The notes beneath the pieces were generated by a model. That model was given only the letters and a program-made list of their open reading frames with translations. It did not search any database and was not told the origin of the DNA. A stretch of DNA of 64,000 nucleotides, taken from assembly GCF_001513965.1 (NCBI RefSeq), contig NZ_KQ948016.1, positions 124,001 through 188,000 of the forward strand. The letters are read 5' to 3'. Position numbers and translations under genes: made by a program. The DNA is from Streptomyces cellostaticus. GTDB taxonomy: Bacteria > Actinomycetota > Actinomycetes > Streptomycetales > Streptomycetaceae. Positions 50,352-59,651 of this stretch are shown piece after piece. Every line of letters begins with the position of its first letter. Position 1 is the first letter of the stretch.

Positions 50352-51320
50352 TCAGCGCAGGAAGGGGTCCACCGCGACCGCGACGAAGAGGATCGACACG
50401 TACGTGATCGACCAGTGGAAGAGGCGCATCTCCTTGAGCTTGGCGCCCGTCACCTCGGCCTTCGCCCGGTTCTGCAGGCCGTGCGCCTCCCACAGCCAGA
50501 AGCCGCCGGCCGCGAGCGCCACCACCGTGTAGAACCAGCCGGTGTAGCCGAGCGGGGTCAGCAGCAGGGAGACGGCGACCATCACCCAGCTGTAGATCAC
50601 GATCTGCTTGGCGACCACCTTGTTGGAGGCGACGACCGGGAGCATCGGCACGCCCACGCGCGCGTAGTCCTCCTTGACCTTCATGGACAGCGGCCAGTAG
50701 TGCGGCGGCGTCCAGAAGAACATCACGAGGAAGAGGATGACCGGCGCCCACGACATGGAGTTCGTGACGGAGGACCAGCCGATCAGCACCGGGAGGCAGC
50801 CGGCGATGCCGCCCCACACGATGTTCTGGGACGTGCGCCGCTTGAGGATCATCGTGTAGACGACGACGTAGAAAAGGAGCGCTCCGAGGGACAGCCAGGC
50901 CGACAGCCAGTTGACGGTCAGTCCGAACAGCAGCGTCGAGACGACCGCCAGGGTGATGCCGAAGGCCATGCACTCGCGCGGGCTGACCATGCCGGTCACC
51001 AGCGGCCGCTGCGAGGTGCGGTCCATCAGGGCGTCGATGTCCCGGTCGATGTACATGTTCAGCGCGTTGGCGCCGCCCGCGGAGAGGTAGCCGCCGACGC
51101 AGGTGAGCAGGACCAGCTTCAGGTCGGGCACACCCTGCTGTGCCAGGAACATCACCGGCACGGTGGTGATGAGCAGCAGCTCGATGATCCGCGGCTTGGT
51201 CAGCGCCACGAACGCCTTGACACGGGCCCCGAACGGCCGGTGAACCGGGCTTTGGCTCGTCCCGAGCGCACCCGCTGGACGGGATTCGACGGCCGTCACG
51301 CACACCCCTGACAGAGACAT
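50352..51320 (-). CDS. ctaB: Protoheme IX farnesyltransferase (heme O synthase)
   Basis: 322 residues, nine predicted helices, UbiA superfamily. The Asp-rich prenyl-diphosphate site is [15 protein letters not shown] (N88, D92, D96), and the second site region is [20 protein letters not shown]. It farnesylates heme B for cytochrome oxidase. GGAGG lies 9 nt before the ATG at 51320; a GTG at 51305 is an alternative. It is divergent from tkt. Confidence 0.93.
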   Translation of the reverse strand: MSLSGVCVTAVESRPAGALGTSQSPVHRPFGARVKAFVALTKPRIIELLLITTVPVMFLAQQGVPDLKLVLLTCVGGYLSAGGANALNMYIDRDIDALMDRTSQRPLVTGMVSPRECMAFGITLAVVSTLLFGLTVNWLSAWLSLGALLFYVVVYTMILKRRTSQNIVWGGIAGCLPVLIGWSSVTNSMSWAPVILFLVMFFWTPPHYWPLSMKVKEDYARVGVPMLPVVASNKVVAKQIVIYSWVMVAVSLLLTPLGYTGWFYTVVALAAGGFWLWEAHGLQNRAKAEVTGAKLKEMRLFHWSITYVSILFVAVAVDPFLR

Positions 51321-51684
51321 CCCAGCAAGCCTCCCCGTGTGAAGTACCGGTAAAGGCTCGCGCGTACCACGCCACTTTAGACGTTGCCCATACCTCGGCC
51401 TTCGCGGGGGTGGGGTCGTGTTGGCGGGCGTCCCATTCGAGGTGCCGTAGGGCTCGATTGAGCAGTCAGATGAGCGGCTCCGTATTCATGTGCCGAATGC
51501 GTCCTCGGCCAGTCGGGAGGCGGATCGTGCGGACTCCCGGCAGTCTGGAATGACTCGAAAAAACGCACGTCTTTACGGGGGTAGGCTCGGCACCGGCCGG
51601 TGGGCACGACGTGCACCGGCGGGCCGGGTGGGCGCATGCCCCGAAGACCGGCGACCGACATGTGGAGAGGAGCCCTGACCCAGG
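51321..51684. other. Divergent promoter region between ctaB and tkt
   Basis: No gene is seen in these 364 bp on either strand. GGTAGGCT at about 51589 may hold a -10 box (TAGGCT) for tkt, without a clear -35. GAGAGGAG at 51665-51672 is the tkt ribosome binding region. Confidence 0.4.
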
Positions 51685-53772
51685 GTGAGCACCAAGCCGA
51701 CCACCACAGACCTTGAGTGGACCGAGCTGGACCAGCGGGCCGTGGACACCGCCCGTGTCCTGGCCGCCGACGCCGTACAGAAGGTCGGCAACGGCCATCC
51801 CGGTACGGCGATGAGCCTGGCACCGGCCGCCTACACCCTCTTCCAGAAGGTGATGAGGCACGACCCGGCCGACCCGGAGTGGGTCGGGCGCGACCGCTTC
51901 GTGCTGTCCGCCGGCCACTCGTCCCTGACCCTCTACACGCAGCTCTACCTGGCCGGATTCGGCCTGGAGCTGGACGACCTGAAGGCCTTCAGGACGTGGG
52001 GTTCGAAGACCCCTGGCCACCCGGAGTACGGGCACACCAAGGGCGTCGAGACGACGACCGGCCCGCTCGGCCAGGGTGTCGCCAACGCGGTGGGCATGGC
52101 GATGGCCGCCCGCTACGAGCGCGGTCTGTTCGACCCGGACGCTGCGCAGGGCGAGTCCCCCTTCGACCACTTCGTCTACGTCATCGCCGGTGACGGCTGC
52201 CTCCAGGAGGGCATCTCCGCCGAGGCGTCCTCGCTCGCCGGTCACCAGGAACTCGGCAACCTGGTCCTGCTCTGGGACGACAACCACATCTCGATCGAGG
52301 GCGACACCGAGACGGCCGTCTCCGAGGACACCGTCAAGCGGTACGAGGCCTACGGCTGGCACGTGCAGCGGATCGCCCCGAAGCCGGACGGCGATCTCGA
52401 CCCGCACGCCCTCTACAACGCCATCGAGGCCGCGAAGAAGGTCACGGACAAGCCGTCCTTCATCGCGATGCGCTCGATCATCGCCTGGCCGGCCCCGAAC
52501 GCCCAGAACACCGAGGCCGCGCACGGCTCGGCCCTCGGTGACGAGGAGGTCGCGGCCACCAAGCGCGTCCTCGGCTTCGACCCGGAGCAGGCCTTCGAGG
52601 TCTCCGACGCGGTGCTGAACCACACCCGCGAGGCCCTCGACCGCGGCCGCCAGGCCAAGGCGGAGTGGGAGAAGTCGTTCCAGGAGTGGCGCGACAACAA
52701 CGTCGAGCGGGCCACCGAGTTCGACCGCGTCAGCAAGGGCGAGCTGCCCACCGGCTGGGAGGAGAAGCTCCCGGTCTTCGAGGCGGGCAAGGGCATCGCG
52801 ACGCGTGCCGCCTCCGGCAAGGTGCTGCAGGCGCTCGGCGCGGTCATCCCCGAGCTGTGGGGCGGCTCCGCCGACCTCGCCGGTTCGAACAACACGACCA
52901 TCGACAAGGACAGCTCGTTCCTGCCGGCGGACAACCCGCTGCCGGAGGCGGACCCGTACGGCCGCACGATCCACTTCGGCATCCGTGAGCACTCCATGGC
53001 CGCGGAGATGAACGGCATCGCGCTGCACGGCAACACCCGCATCTACGGCGGCACCTTCCTGGTGTTCTCCGACTACATGCGCAACGCGGTGCGGCTGTCG
53101 GCCCTGATGCACCTGCCGGTGACGTACGTGTGGACGCACGACTCCATCGGTCTCGGCGAGGACGGCCCGACCCACCAGCCGGTCGAGCACCTGGCCTCGC
53201 TGCGTGCCATCCCGGGTCTGAACATCGTCCGTCCGGCGGACGCCAACGAGACCGCGATCGCCTGGCGCGAGATCCTGTCGCGCTACACGAAGGAGTTCGG
53301 CAAGGGCGCCCCGCACGGCCTCGCGCTGACCCGCCAGGGCGTGCCGGTCTACGAGCCCAACGACGACGCGGCCAAGGGCGGCTACGTGCTGTTCGAGGCC
53401 GAAGGCGGCGACGCCCAGGTCATCCTGATCGCCACCGGTTCCGAGGTGCACGTGGCCGTCGAGGCGCGCGAGCAGCTGCAGGCCGACGGGGTGCCGACGC
53501 GGGTCGTGTCGATGCCGTCCGTGGAATGGTTCGAGGAGCAGGACCAGGGGTACCGGGACAGCGTCCTGCCGCCGAACGTGAAGGCGCGGGTCGCGGTGGA
53601 GGCGGGTATCGGCCTCACCTGGCACAAGTACGTCGGGGACGCCGGCCGCATCGTTTCCCTGGAGCACTTCGGTGCTTCCGCCGACGGCAAGGTGCTCTTC
53701 CGCGAGTTCGGCTTCACTGCCGAGAACGTGGCTGCCGAGGCCCGGGAATCCCTCGCCGCCGCCCAGCGCTGA
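51685..53772 (+). CDS. tkt: Transketolase
   Basis: 695 residues, GTG start. The thiamine-diphosphate motif GDGCLQEGISAEASSLAGHQ begins at about 169. The pyrimidine-binding Glu is in REHSMAAEMNG (about 441), and GHSSLTLYTQLYLAG and GLGEDGPTHQPVEHLASLRA are classic segments. It moves two-carbon units in the non-oxidative pentose-phosphate pathway. First gene of the tkt-tal-zwf-opcA-pgl operon. Confidence 0.96.
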   Translation: MSTKPTTTDLEWTELDQRAVDTARVLAADAVQKVGNGHPGTAMSLAPAAYTLFQKVMRHDPADPEWVGRDRFVLSAGHSSLTLYTQLYLAGFGLELDDLKAFRTWGSKTPGHPEYGHTKGVETTTGPLGQGVANAVGMAMAARYERGLFDPDAAQGESPFDHFVYVIAGDGCLQEGISAEASSLAGHQELGNLVLLWDDNHISIEGDTETAVSEDTVKRYEAYGWHVQRIAPKPDGDLDPHALYNAIEAAKKVTDKPSFIAMRSIIAWPAPNAQNTEAAHGSALGDEEVAATKRVLGFDPEQAFEVSDAVLNHTREALDRGRQAKAEWEKSFQEWRDNNVERATEFDRVSKGELPTGWEEKLPVFEAGKGIATRAASGKVLQALGAVIPELWGGSADLAGSNNTTIDKDSSFLPADNPLPEADPYGRTIHFGIREHSMAAEMNGIALHGNTRIYGGTFLVFSDYMRNAVRLSALMHLPVTYVWTHDSIGLGEDGPTHQPVEHLASLRAIPGLNIVRPADANETAIAWREILSRYTKEFGKGAPHGLALTRQGVPVYEPNDDAAKGGYVLFEAEGGDAQVILIATGSEVHVAVEAREQLQADGVPTRVVSMPSVEWFEEQDQGYRDSVLPPNVKARVAVEAGIGLTWHKYVGDAGRIVSLEHFGASADGKVLFREFGFTAENVAAEARESLAAAQR

Positions 53773-53805
53773 CGCTCATATACGACACGTAGGAGATGTA
53801 ATTCC

Positions 53806-54924
53806 ATGACAGACGCACTCAAGCGCCTCTCCGAGGAAGGCGTCGCGATCTGGCTGGACGACCTGTCGCGCAAGCGGATCACGTCCGGCAACCTCGCCGA
53901 GCTGATCGACCAGCAGCACGTCGTGGGCGTCACCACCAACCCGACGATCTTCCAGAAGGCGATCAGCAGCGGTGACGGCTACGAGCAGCAGCTCGCGGAC
54001 CTCGCCGCCCGCAAGGTCACCGTCGAAGAGGCCATCCGGATGATCACCACGGCGGACGTCCGCGACGCCGCCGACATCCTGCGCCCGGTCTTCGACGCCA
54101 CCGACGGCAAGGACGGCCGGGTCTCCATCGAGGTGGACCCGCGTCTCGCGCACAACACCCGGGCGACCGTCGCCGAGGCCAAGCAGCTGGCCTGGCTGGT
54201 CGACCGCCCCAACACGCTGATCAAGATCCCGGCCACCAAGGCGGGCCTCCCGGCGATCGCCGAGACGATCGGCCACGGGATCAGCGTCAACGTCACGCTG
54301 ATCTTCTCCCTGGAGCGCTACCGGGCGGTCATGGACGCCTACCTCACGGGCCTGGAGAAGGCGCGCGAGAAGGGCCTTGACCTCTCGCTGGTCCACTCCG
54401 TGGCGTCCTTCTTCGTGTCCCGCGTGGACAGCGAGATCGACAAGCGGCTGGAAGGTCTCGGCACCGACGAGGCCAAGGCGCTGCGCGGCAAGGCCGCCGT
54501 CGCCAACGCGCGGCTCGCCTACCAGGCGTACGAGGAGGTCTTCTCCTCCGACCGCTGGAACGCGCTGGAGAACGCGGGCGCCAACAAGCAGCGTCCGCTG
54601 TGGGCGTCGACGGGTGTGAAGGACCCGGCCTACCCGGACACGCTGTACGTCACCGAGCTGGTCGCGCCGAACACGGTCAACACCATGCCGGAGGCCACCC
54701 TGGAGGCCACCGAGGACCACGGCGAGATCACCGGCGACACCGTCACCGGCACCTACGAACAGGCCCGCGCCGACCTCGACGCGCTGGAGAAGCTCGGCAT
54801 CTCCTACGACGACGTCGTACAGGTGCTGGAGGACGAGGGCGTCGAGAAGTTCGAGGCGTCCTGGAACGACCTGCTGAAGTCGACCGAGGCGGAGCTGCAG
54901 CGCCTCGCCCCCTCGGAGGGCTGA
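53806..54924 (+). CDS. tal: Transaldolase
   Basis: 372 residues, the long actinobacterial TalB/TAL-type form. The Schiff-base lysine is in [15 protein letters not shown] (about K140). [13 protein letters not shown] (about 44-56) and [18 protein letters not shown] are typical. It transfers dihydroxyacetone units. AGGAGATG lies before the ATG, and the gene is 33 nt after tkt. Confidence 0.96.
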   Translation: MTDALKRLSEEGVAIWLDDLSRKRITSGNLAELIDQQHVVGVTTNPTIFQKAISSGDGYEQQLADLAARKVTVEEAIRMITTADVRDAADILRPVFDATDGKDGRVSIEVDPRLAHNTRATVAEAKQLAWLVDRPNTLIKIPATKAGLPAIAETIGHGISVNVTLIFSLERYRAVMDAYLTGLEKAREKGLDLSLVHSVASFFVSRVDSEIDKRLEGLGTDEAKALRGKAAVANARLAYQAYEEVFSSDRWNALENAGANKQRPLWASTGVKDPAYPDTLYVTELVAPNTVNTMPEATLEATEDHGEITGDTVTGTYEQARADLDALEKLGISYDDVVQVLEDEGVEKFEASWNDLLKSTEAELQRLAPSEG

Positions 54925-54925
54925 G

Positions 54926-56464
54926 TTGTCACCCCTTGCTGGTTCCGGAGCGAACCCGCTTCGTGACCCCGCCGACCGACGGCTCCCGCGTATCGCGGGG
55001 CCGTCGGGCCTGGTGATCTTCGGCGTCACGGGCGACCTGTCCCGCAAGAAGCTGATGCCCGCGGTGTACGACCTCGCGAACCGTGGTCTGCTGCCGCCGG
55101 GCTTCTCCCTGGTGGGCTTCGCCCGCCGTGAGTGGGAGCACGAGGACTTCGCCGCCGAGGTCCACGACGCCGTCAAGGCGCACGCCCGTACGCCGTTCCG
55201 TGAGGAGGTCTGGCAGCAGCTCATCCAGGGGATGCGCTTCGTCCAGGGCACCTTCGACGACGACGATGCGTTCGAGCGGCTGCGCGCCACCATCGAGGAG
55301 CTGGACAAGGCACAGGGCACGGGCGGCAACTTCGCCTTCTACCTGTCCGTGCCGCCGCGCTCCTTCCCGGTGGTCATCCAGCAGCTGAAGAAGCACGGGC
55401 TGGCCGACCAGACCGGCGGTTCCTGGCGGCGCGCGGTCATCGAGAAGCCGTTCGGCCACGACCTGAAGTCGGCCGAAGAGCTGAACAAGGTCGTGCACGA
55501 GGTGTTCGAGCCGGACCAGGTCTTCCGGATCGACCACTACCTCGGCAAGGAGACCGTCCAGAACATCCTGGCGCTGCGCTTCGCCAACACGATGTTCGAG
55601 CCGATCTGGAACCGGTCCTTCGTGGACCACATCCAGATCACCATGGCCGAGGACATCGGCATCGGCGGCCGCGCCGGCTACTACGACGGCATCGGCGCCG
55701 CCCGTGACGTCATCCAGAACCACCTGCTCCAGCTGCTCGCGCTCACCGCGATGGAGGAGCCCGCCTCCTTCGACGCGGACGCGCTGGCCGCGGAGAAGAC
55801 CAAGGTGCTCGGCGCCGTCCGGCTGCCGAAGGACCTGGGCCGCAGCACCGTCCGCGGGCAGTACGCGGGCGGCTGGCAGGGCGGCGAGAAGGTCATCGGC
55901 TACCTCGAAGAGGACGGCATCGACCCGAAGTCGAAGACCGACACCTACGCGGCCGTGAAGCTGGAGATCGACAACCGCCGCTGGGCGGGCGTCCCCTTCT
56001 ATCTGCGCACCGGCAAGCGCCTCGGCCGCCGCGTCACCGAGATCGCCGTCGTCTTCCAGCGGGCGCCCCACTCCCCCTTCGACCACACGGCGACGGAGGA
56101 ACTGGGCTCGAACGCGGTCGTCATCCGGGTCCAGCCGGACGAGGGCATCACGGTCCGCTTCGGCTCGAAGGTGCCGGGCACCTCGATGGAGATCCGGGAC
56201 GTGTCGATGGACTTCGCCTACGGCGAGTCCTTCACGGAATCCAGCCCGGAGGCCTACGAACGCCTGATCCTTGACGTGCTGCTGGGCGACGCCAACCTCT
56301 TCCCGCGCACGGAGGAGGTCGAGCTGTCCTGGAAGATCCTCGACCCGATCGAGGAGTACTGGGACAAGCACGGCAAGCCGGCGCAGTACCCGTCGGGCAC
56401 CTGGGGCCCCGCCGAGGCGGACGAGATGCTCGCACGAGACGGACGGAGCTGGCGCCGGCCATGA
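54926..56464 (+). CDS. zwf: Glucose-6-phosphate 1-dehydrogenase
   Basis: 512 residues, TTG start one base after the tal stop, with GGAGGG just upstream. The NADP motif is FGVTGDLSRKKL (about 32-43), the substrate/catalytic motif RIDHYLGKE (about 201-209), and EKPFGHDL is present. It is the entry enzyme of the oxidative pentose-phosphate pathway. The opcA ATG overlaps its stop by 4 bp. Confidence 0.95.
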   Translation: MSPLAGSGANPLRDPADRRLPRIAGPSGLVIFGVTGDLSRKKLMPAVYDLANRGLLPPGFSLVGFARREWEHEDFAAEVHDAVKAHARTPFREEVWQQLIQGMRFVQGTFDDDDAFERLRATIEELDKAQGTGGNFAFYLSVPPRSFPVVIQQLKKHGLADQTGGSWRRAVIEKPFGHDLKSAEELNKVVHEVFEPDQVFRIDHYLGKETVQNILALRFANTMFEPIWNRSFVDHIQITMAEDIGIGGRAGYYDGIGAARDVIQNHLLQLLALTAMEEPASFDADALAAEKTKVLGAVRLPKDLGRSTVRGQYAGGWQGGEKVIGYLEEDGIDPKSKTDTYAAVKLEIDNRRWAGVPFYLRTGKRLGRRVTEIAVVFQRAPHSPFDHTATEELGSNAVVIRVQPDEGITVRFGSKVPGTSMEIRDVSMDFAYGESFTESSPEAYERLILDVLLGDANLFPRTEEVELSWKILDPIEEYWDKHGKPAQYPSGTWGPAEADEMLARDGRSWRRP

Positions 56465-57489
56465 AGATAGACCTGACCGGCACCACCGCCGGCGAGATCA
56501 ACAAGGCGCTGGTGCAGGGCCGCCGCGCCATCGGCACCCCCGCCGTCGGCATGGTCCTCACCCTCGTCATCGTCACCGACGAGGAGAACGCCTACGACGC
56601 CCTGAAGGCCGCCAACGACGCCTCGCGCGAGCACCCCTCGCGCACGCTGGTGGTCATCAAGCGGGTCTCCCGCTCCCCGCGCGACCGCACGTCGTCCCGT
56701 CTGGACGCCGAGGTGCGGGTGGGCGCGGACGCGGGCACCGGTGAGACGGTCGTGCTGCGGCTGTACGGCGAGGTGTCCGACCACGCCGACTCGGTCGTCC
56801 TGCCGCTGCTGCTGCCGGACGCCCCCGTCGTCGTGTGGTGGCCGGTGAACGCCCCGCTGGACCCGGCGAAGGACCCGCTGGGCGCGCTCGCCCAGCGCCG
56901 GGTCACCGACACCTATGCCGCCGAGCAGCCGGTGCGGGAGCTGTCCACCCGTGCCAAGGCCTACACGCCCGGCGACACGGACCTGTCCTGGACCCGGATC
57001 ACGCCGTGGCGCTCGATGCTGGCGGCGGCCCTGGACCAGGTGATCTGCGAGGTGCAGGCCGTCGAGGTGGAGGGCGAGGAGTTCAACCCGAGCTGCGAGC
57101 TGCTGGCGATGTGGCTCGCGAACCGGCTGGACGTCCCCGTCAAGCGCTCGCTGTCCTCGGGCCCGGGCCTGACCGCCGTCCGCATGGACACCAGCTGCGG
57201 CCCGATCGTCCTGGACCGTGCCGACGGCTCGTTGGCCACCCTGGCCATCGAGGGCCAGCCGGCCCGCGCGGTGGCGCTCAAGCGGCGGGAGACCGCCGAG
57301 CTGATCGCGGAGGAGTTGCGCCGGCTCGACCCGGACGACACCTACGCCTCGGCGCTGCGCTACGGCGTGGAGCGGCTGAACACGGGCGCCGAGCCCGCCG
57401 CGCCGGAACCGGTGGAGGAGGCCGTCCCGGCTCCTGCCAAGAAGGCGGCCGTCAAGAAGGCCCCGGCGAAGAAGGCGGCGGCGAAGTGA
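56461..57489 (+). CDS. opcA: OpcA, glucose-6-phosphate dehydrogenase assembly/activator protein
   Basis: 342 residues. VVWWPVNAPLDPAKDPLGAL, DLSWTRITPWRSMLAAALDQ and NPSCELLAMWLANRLDVPVK are OpcA family segments. It is needed for full Zwf activity in actinobacteria and cyanobacteria. The C-terminus is a Lys/Ala/Pro tail (PAKKAAVKKAPAKKAAAK), an unusual histone-like basic extension that may be disordered. Confidence 0.93.
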   Translation: MKIDLTGTTAGEINKALVQGRRAIGTPAVGMVLTLVIVTDEENAYDALKAANDASREHPSRTLVVIKRVSRSPRDRTSSRLDAEVRVGADAGTGETVVLRLYGEVSDHADSVVLPLLLPDAPVVVWWPVNAPLDPAKDPLGALAQRRVTDTYAAEQPVRELSTRAKAYTPGDTDLSWTRITPWRSMLAAALDQVICEVQAVEVEGEEFNPSCELLAMWLANRLDVPVKRSLSSGPGLTAVRMDTSCGPIVLDRADGSLATLAIEGQPARAVALKRRETAELIAEELRRLDPDDTYASALRYGVERLNTGAEPAAPEPVEEAVPAPAKKAAVKKAPAKKAAAK

Positions 57490-58268
57490 GCACTCCGCAG
57501 CTGGTCGTGCACCGCGACAAGGACCTGATGGCCCAGGCCGCCGCGGCCCGTCTGATCACGAAGATCGTGGATGCGCAGGCCTCCCGGGGCCACGCGTCCG
57601 TGGTCCTCACGGGCGGCCGCAACGGCAACGGCCTGCTGGCCGCGCTGGCGGCGGCGCCCGCCCGGGACGCCATCGACTGGAGCCGGCTCGACCTGTGGTG
57701 GGGCGACGAGCGCTACCTGCCCGAGGGCGACCCGGAGCGCAATGTCACGCAGGCTCGCGCGGCCCTGCTGGACGCCGTACCGGTGGACCCGGAGCGCGTG
57801 CACGCCATGCCCGCCTCCGACGGGCCGTACGGTGCGGACGTGGAGGCGGCGGCGGAGGCCTACGCGGCGGAACTGGCCAAGACGGCCGGGCCGGAGAACC
57901 ACGGCACGGTTCCCTCCTTCGACGTCCTGATGCTGGGCGTCGGCCCGGACACCCACGTGGCCTCGCTCTTCCCGGAGCTGCCCGCGGTCCGCGAGACGGA
58001 GCGCACGGTGGTCGGCGTCCACGGTGCCCCGAAGCCGCCGCCGACCCGGGTCAGCCTCACCCTCCCGGCGATCCGCTCGGCCCGCGAGGTGTGGCTCCTC
58101 GCGGCCGGCGAGGACAAGGCGCAGGCCGTGGCCATCGCCCTGTCGGGCGCGGGTGAGGTGCAGGCCCCGGCGGCGGGTGCGTACGGCCGGCAGCGCACGC
58201 TGTGGCTGCTGGACGCGGCGGCTGCCTCGCAGCTGCCCCGATCGCTGTATCCGCCGGCTTCGCCGTGA
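57486..58268 (+). CDS. pgl: 6-phosphogluconolactonase
   Basis: 260 residues, GTG overlapping the opcA stop. ASVVLTGGRNGNGLLAAL, LDLWWGDERYLPEGDPERNV and FDVLMLGVGPDTHVASLFPE are the family segments with the substrate-binding Arg and catalytic His. It hydrolyses the lactone made by Zwf. In many members the first motif is GGxTP rather than GGRNGNG. Confidence 0.94.
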   Translation: MSTPQLVVHRDKDLMAQAAAARLITKIVDAQASRGHASVVLTGGRNGNGLLAALAAAPARDAIDWSRLDLWWGDERYLPEGDPERNVTQARAALLDAVPVDPERVHAMPASDGPYGADVEAAAEAYAAELAKTAGPENHGTVPSFDVLMLGVGPDTHVASLFPELPAVRETERTVVGVHGAPKPPPTRVSLTLPAIRSAREVWLLAAGEDKAQAVAIALSGAGEVQAPAAGAYGRQRTLWLLDAAAASQLPRSLYPPASP

Positions 58269-58281
58269 GCACATGGGCTCA

Positions 58282-58312
58282 GGGGCGGCAGGGGCTTCGG
58301 CCCCGCCGCCCC
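58282..58312. terminator. GC-rich hairpin with TTCG loop after pgl
   Basis: GGGGCGGC-A-GGGGC and GCCCC-GCCGCCCC pair around TTCG with one bulged A, followed by TTCCCCTT. It lies between convergent genes. Confidence 0.8.
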
Positions 58313-58343
58313 TTCCCCTTCCGCCCGTGATCAGGCCCCGTTC

Positions 58344-58799
58344 TCAGCGCACCACGCCCACACGGTCGACATCCCGCTCCAGCCTGCGTTGCCGCCGCAG
58401 TTCCGCGAGATCCGCCGCGAGGCAATCACGGATGTCCTTGCCCATCCGGCGCCACCCGAAGAACTCACAGGCCTGCTTGATCAGCTCGTCCTCGGACATC
58501 CCGGGACATTCGACGGCCAGCTCGTACAGGGCCACGTGCCGCTCGGCCGGTGCGATGGGGAGGACCTTGCGTGGCACCTGCGTCAGCACCTTGCGCAGCG
58601 CGGGTCGTGCCTCCGGTGTGTGGAGTTCGTGGCGCGGGCTGACCAGGACGGAGCCGGTCCGGTAGGGGGCGCTCCACGCGCGTTCCGTCCCGGTGTCGAC
58701 GGGCACCCGCTCGTACTCCACCTCTCGCAGTTCCGGCGCACAAGGAGCCGGTGCCGTGGCCGGCTCGCCGCCGGTTTCGGCGGTTGCGGCGGTCGCGGT
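58344..58799 (-). pseudogene. Remnant of a large helicase/DUF3320-type protein (C-terminal part)
   Basis: A 152-codon open frame begins immediately after, and in frame with, the TGA of the ABC permease gene (58800-58802). The only usable start is a GTG at 58721, leaving 125 residues. The segment AERHVALYELAVECPGMSED followed by CEFFGWRRMGKDIRDCLAAD resembles the C-terminal DUF3320-like domain of large AAA/superfamily 1 helicase-like proteins. The rest of such a gene is absent. A short expressed protein cannot be excluded. Confidence 0.5.
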
Positions 58800-59651
58800 T
58801 CACTTGACCGATCCAGCCATCACCCCCTGCACAAAGTGCCGCTGGAACGCGAAGAACACCACCACCGGCACGATGAGCGACAGGAACGCCCCGGGCGCCA
58901 GCACGTCGATGTTGCTGCCGAACTGCCTTATCTGGGACTGGAGTTCCACCGTCAGGGGCTGGGACGAGCTGTCGGCGAAGAGCAGGGCGACCAGCATGTC
59001 GTTCCAGACCCACAGGAACTGGAAGATGGCGAGCGAAGCGATCGCGGGCCGGCCCACCGGCAGCACCAGCCGCGTGAAGATACGCCACTCACTGCCGCCG
59101 TCCATCCGTGCCGCCTCCAGCATCTCCTTGGGCATCTCCGCGAAGTAGTTCCGCAGCAGGAACACCGCGAAGGGGAGGCCGTAGGCGACGTGGAAGAGGA
59201 CGACGCCGGGGATCGTGCCGAACAGGCCGAGCTGTCCGAAGAGTTTGGCCACCGGCAGCAGACCGATCTGCACCGGCACCACCAACAGCGCCACCACCAG
59301 CAGGAAGAGCGGCTCGCGGCCGGGGAAGTCCAGCCAGGCGAAGGCGTATCCGGCGAGCGCCGCGATGACGACGACCAGGGTGGTCGCCGGTACCGAGATC
59401 AGCACCGTGTTCCAGAACGCCTGCGTCATGCCGGAGTTCTTCAGCAGCGCCGAGTAGTTGTCGAAGGACAGCTGGCCGGGACTGGCCAGCGCGGTCCACC
59501 AGCCGCCCTTGGCCGTGTCCTGGGCGGACCGCAGCGAGGACACGAACAGCCCCGCCAGCGGAGTCAGCCAGACCAGGCCGATCACCACGAGGAAGGCCTG
59601 CACCAGACCGTTGCCCAGGCCGCGCCTGACCGCGTTCATGGCCGAGTTCAT
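58800..59651 (-). CDS. ABC sugar permease, MalG/AglG type
   Basis: 283 residues, six helices. The EAA loop is EAARMDGGSEWRIFTRLVLP (about 187-206). AAGGAG precedes the ATG, which overlaps the upstream permease stop by 4 bp. The third gene downstream of the alpha-glucosidase in one operon, it probably imports alpha-glucosides. Confidence 0.92.
   Translation of the reverse strand: MNSAMNAVRRGLGNGLVQAFLVVIGLVWLTPLAGLFVSSLRSAQDTAKGGWWTALASPGQLSFDNYSALLKNSGMTQAFWNTVLISVPATTLVVVIAALAGYAFAWLDFPGREPLFLLVVALLVVPVQIGLLPVAKLFGQLGLFGTIPGVVLFHVAYGLPFAVFLLRNYFAEMPKEMLEAARMDGGSEWRIFTRLVLPVGRPAIASLAIFQFLWVWNDMLVALLFADSSSQPLTVELQSQIRQFGSNIDVLAPGAFLSLIVPVVVFFAFQRHFVQGVMAGSVK

Noticed and set aside
51466..53667. 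733-codon minus-strand frame opposite tkt
   Set aside because: Shadow of transketolase; no ribosome binding site or domain.
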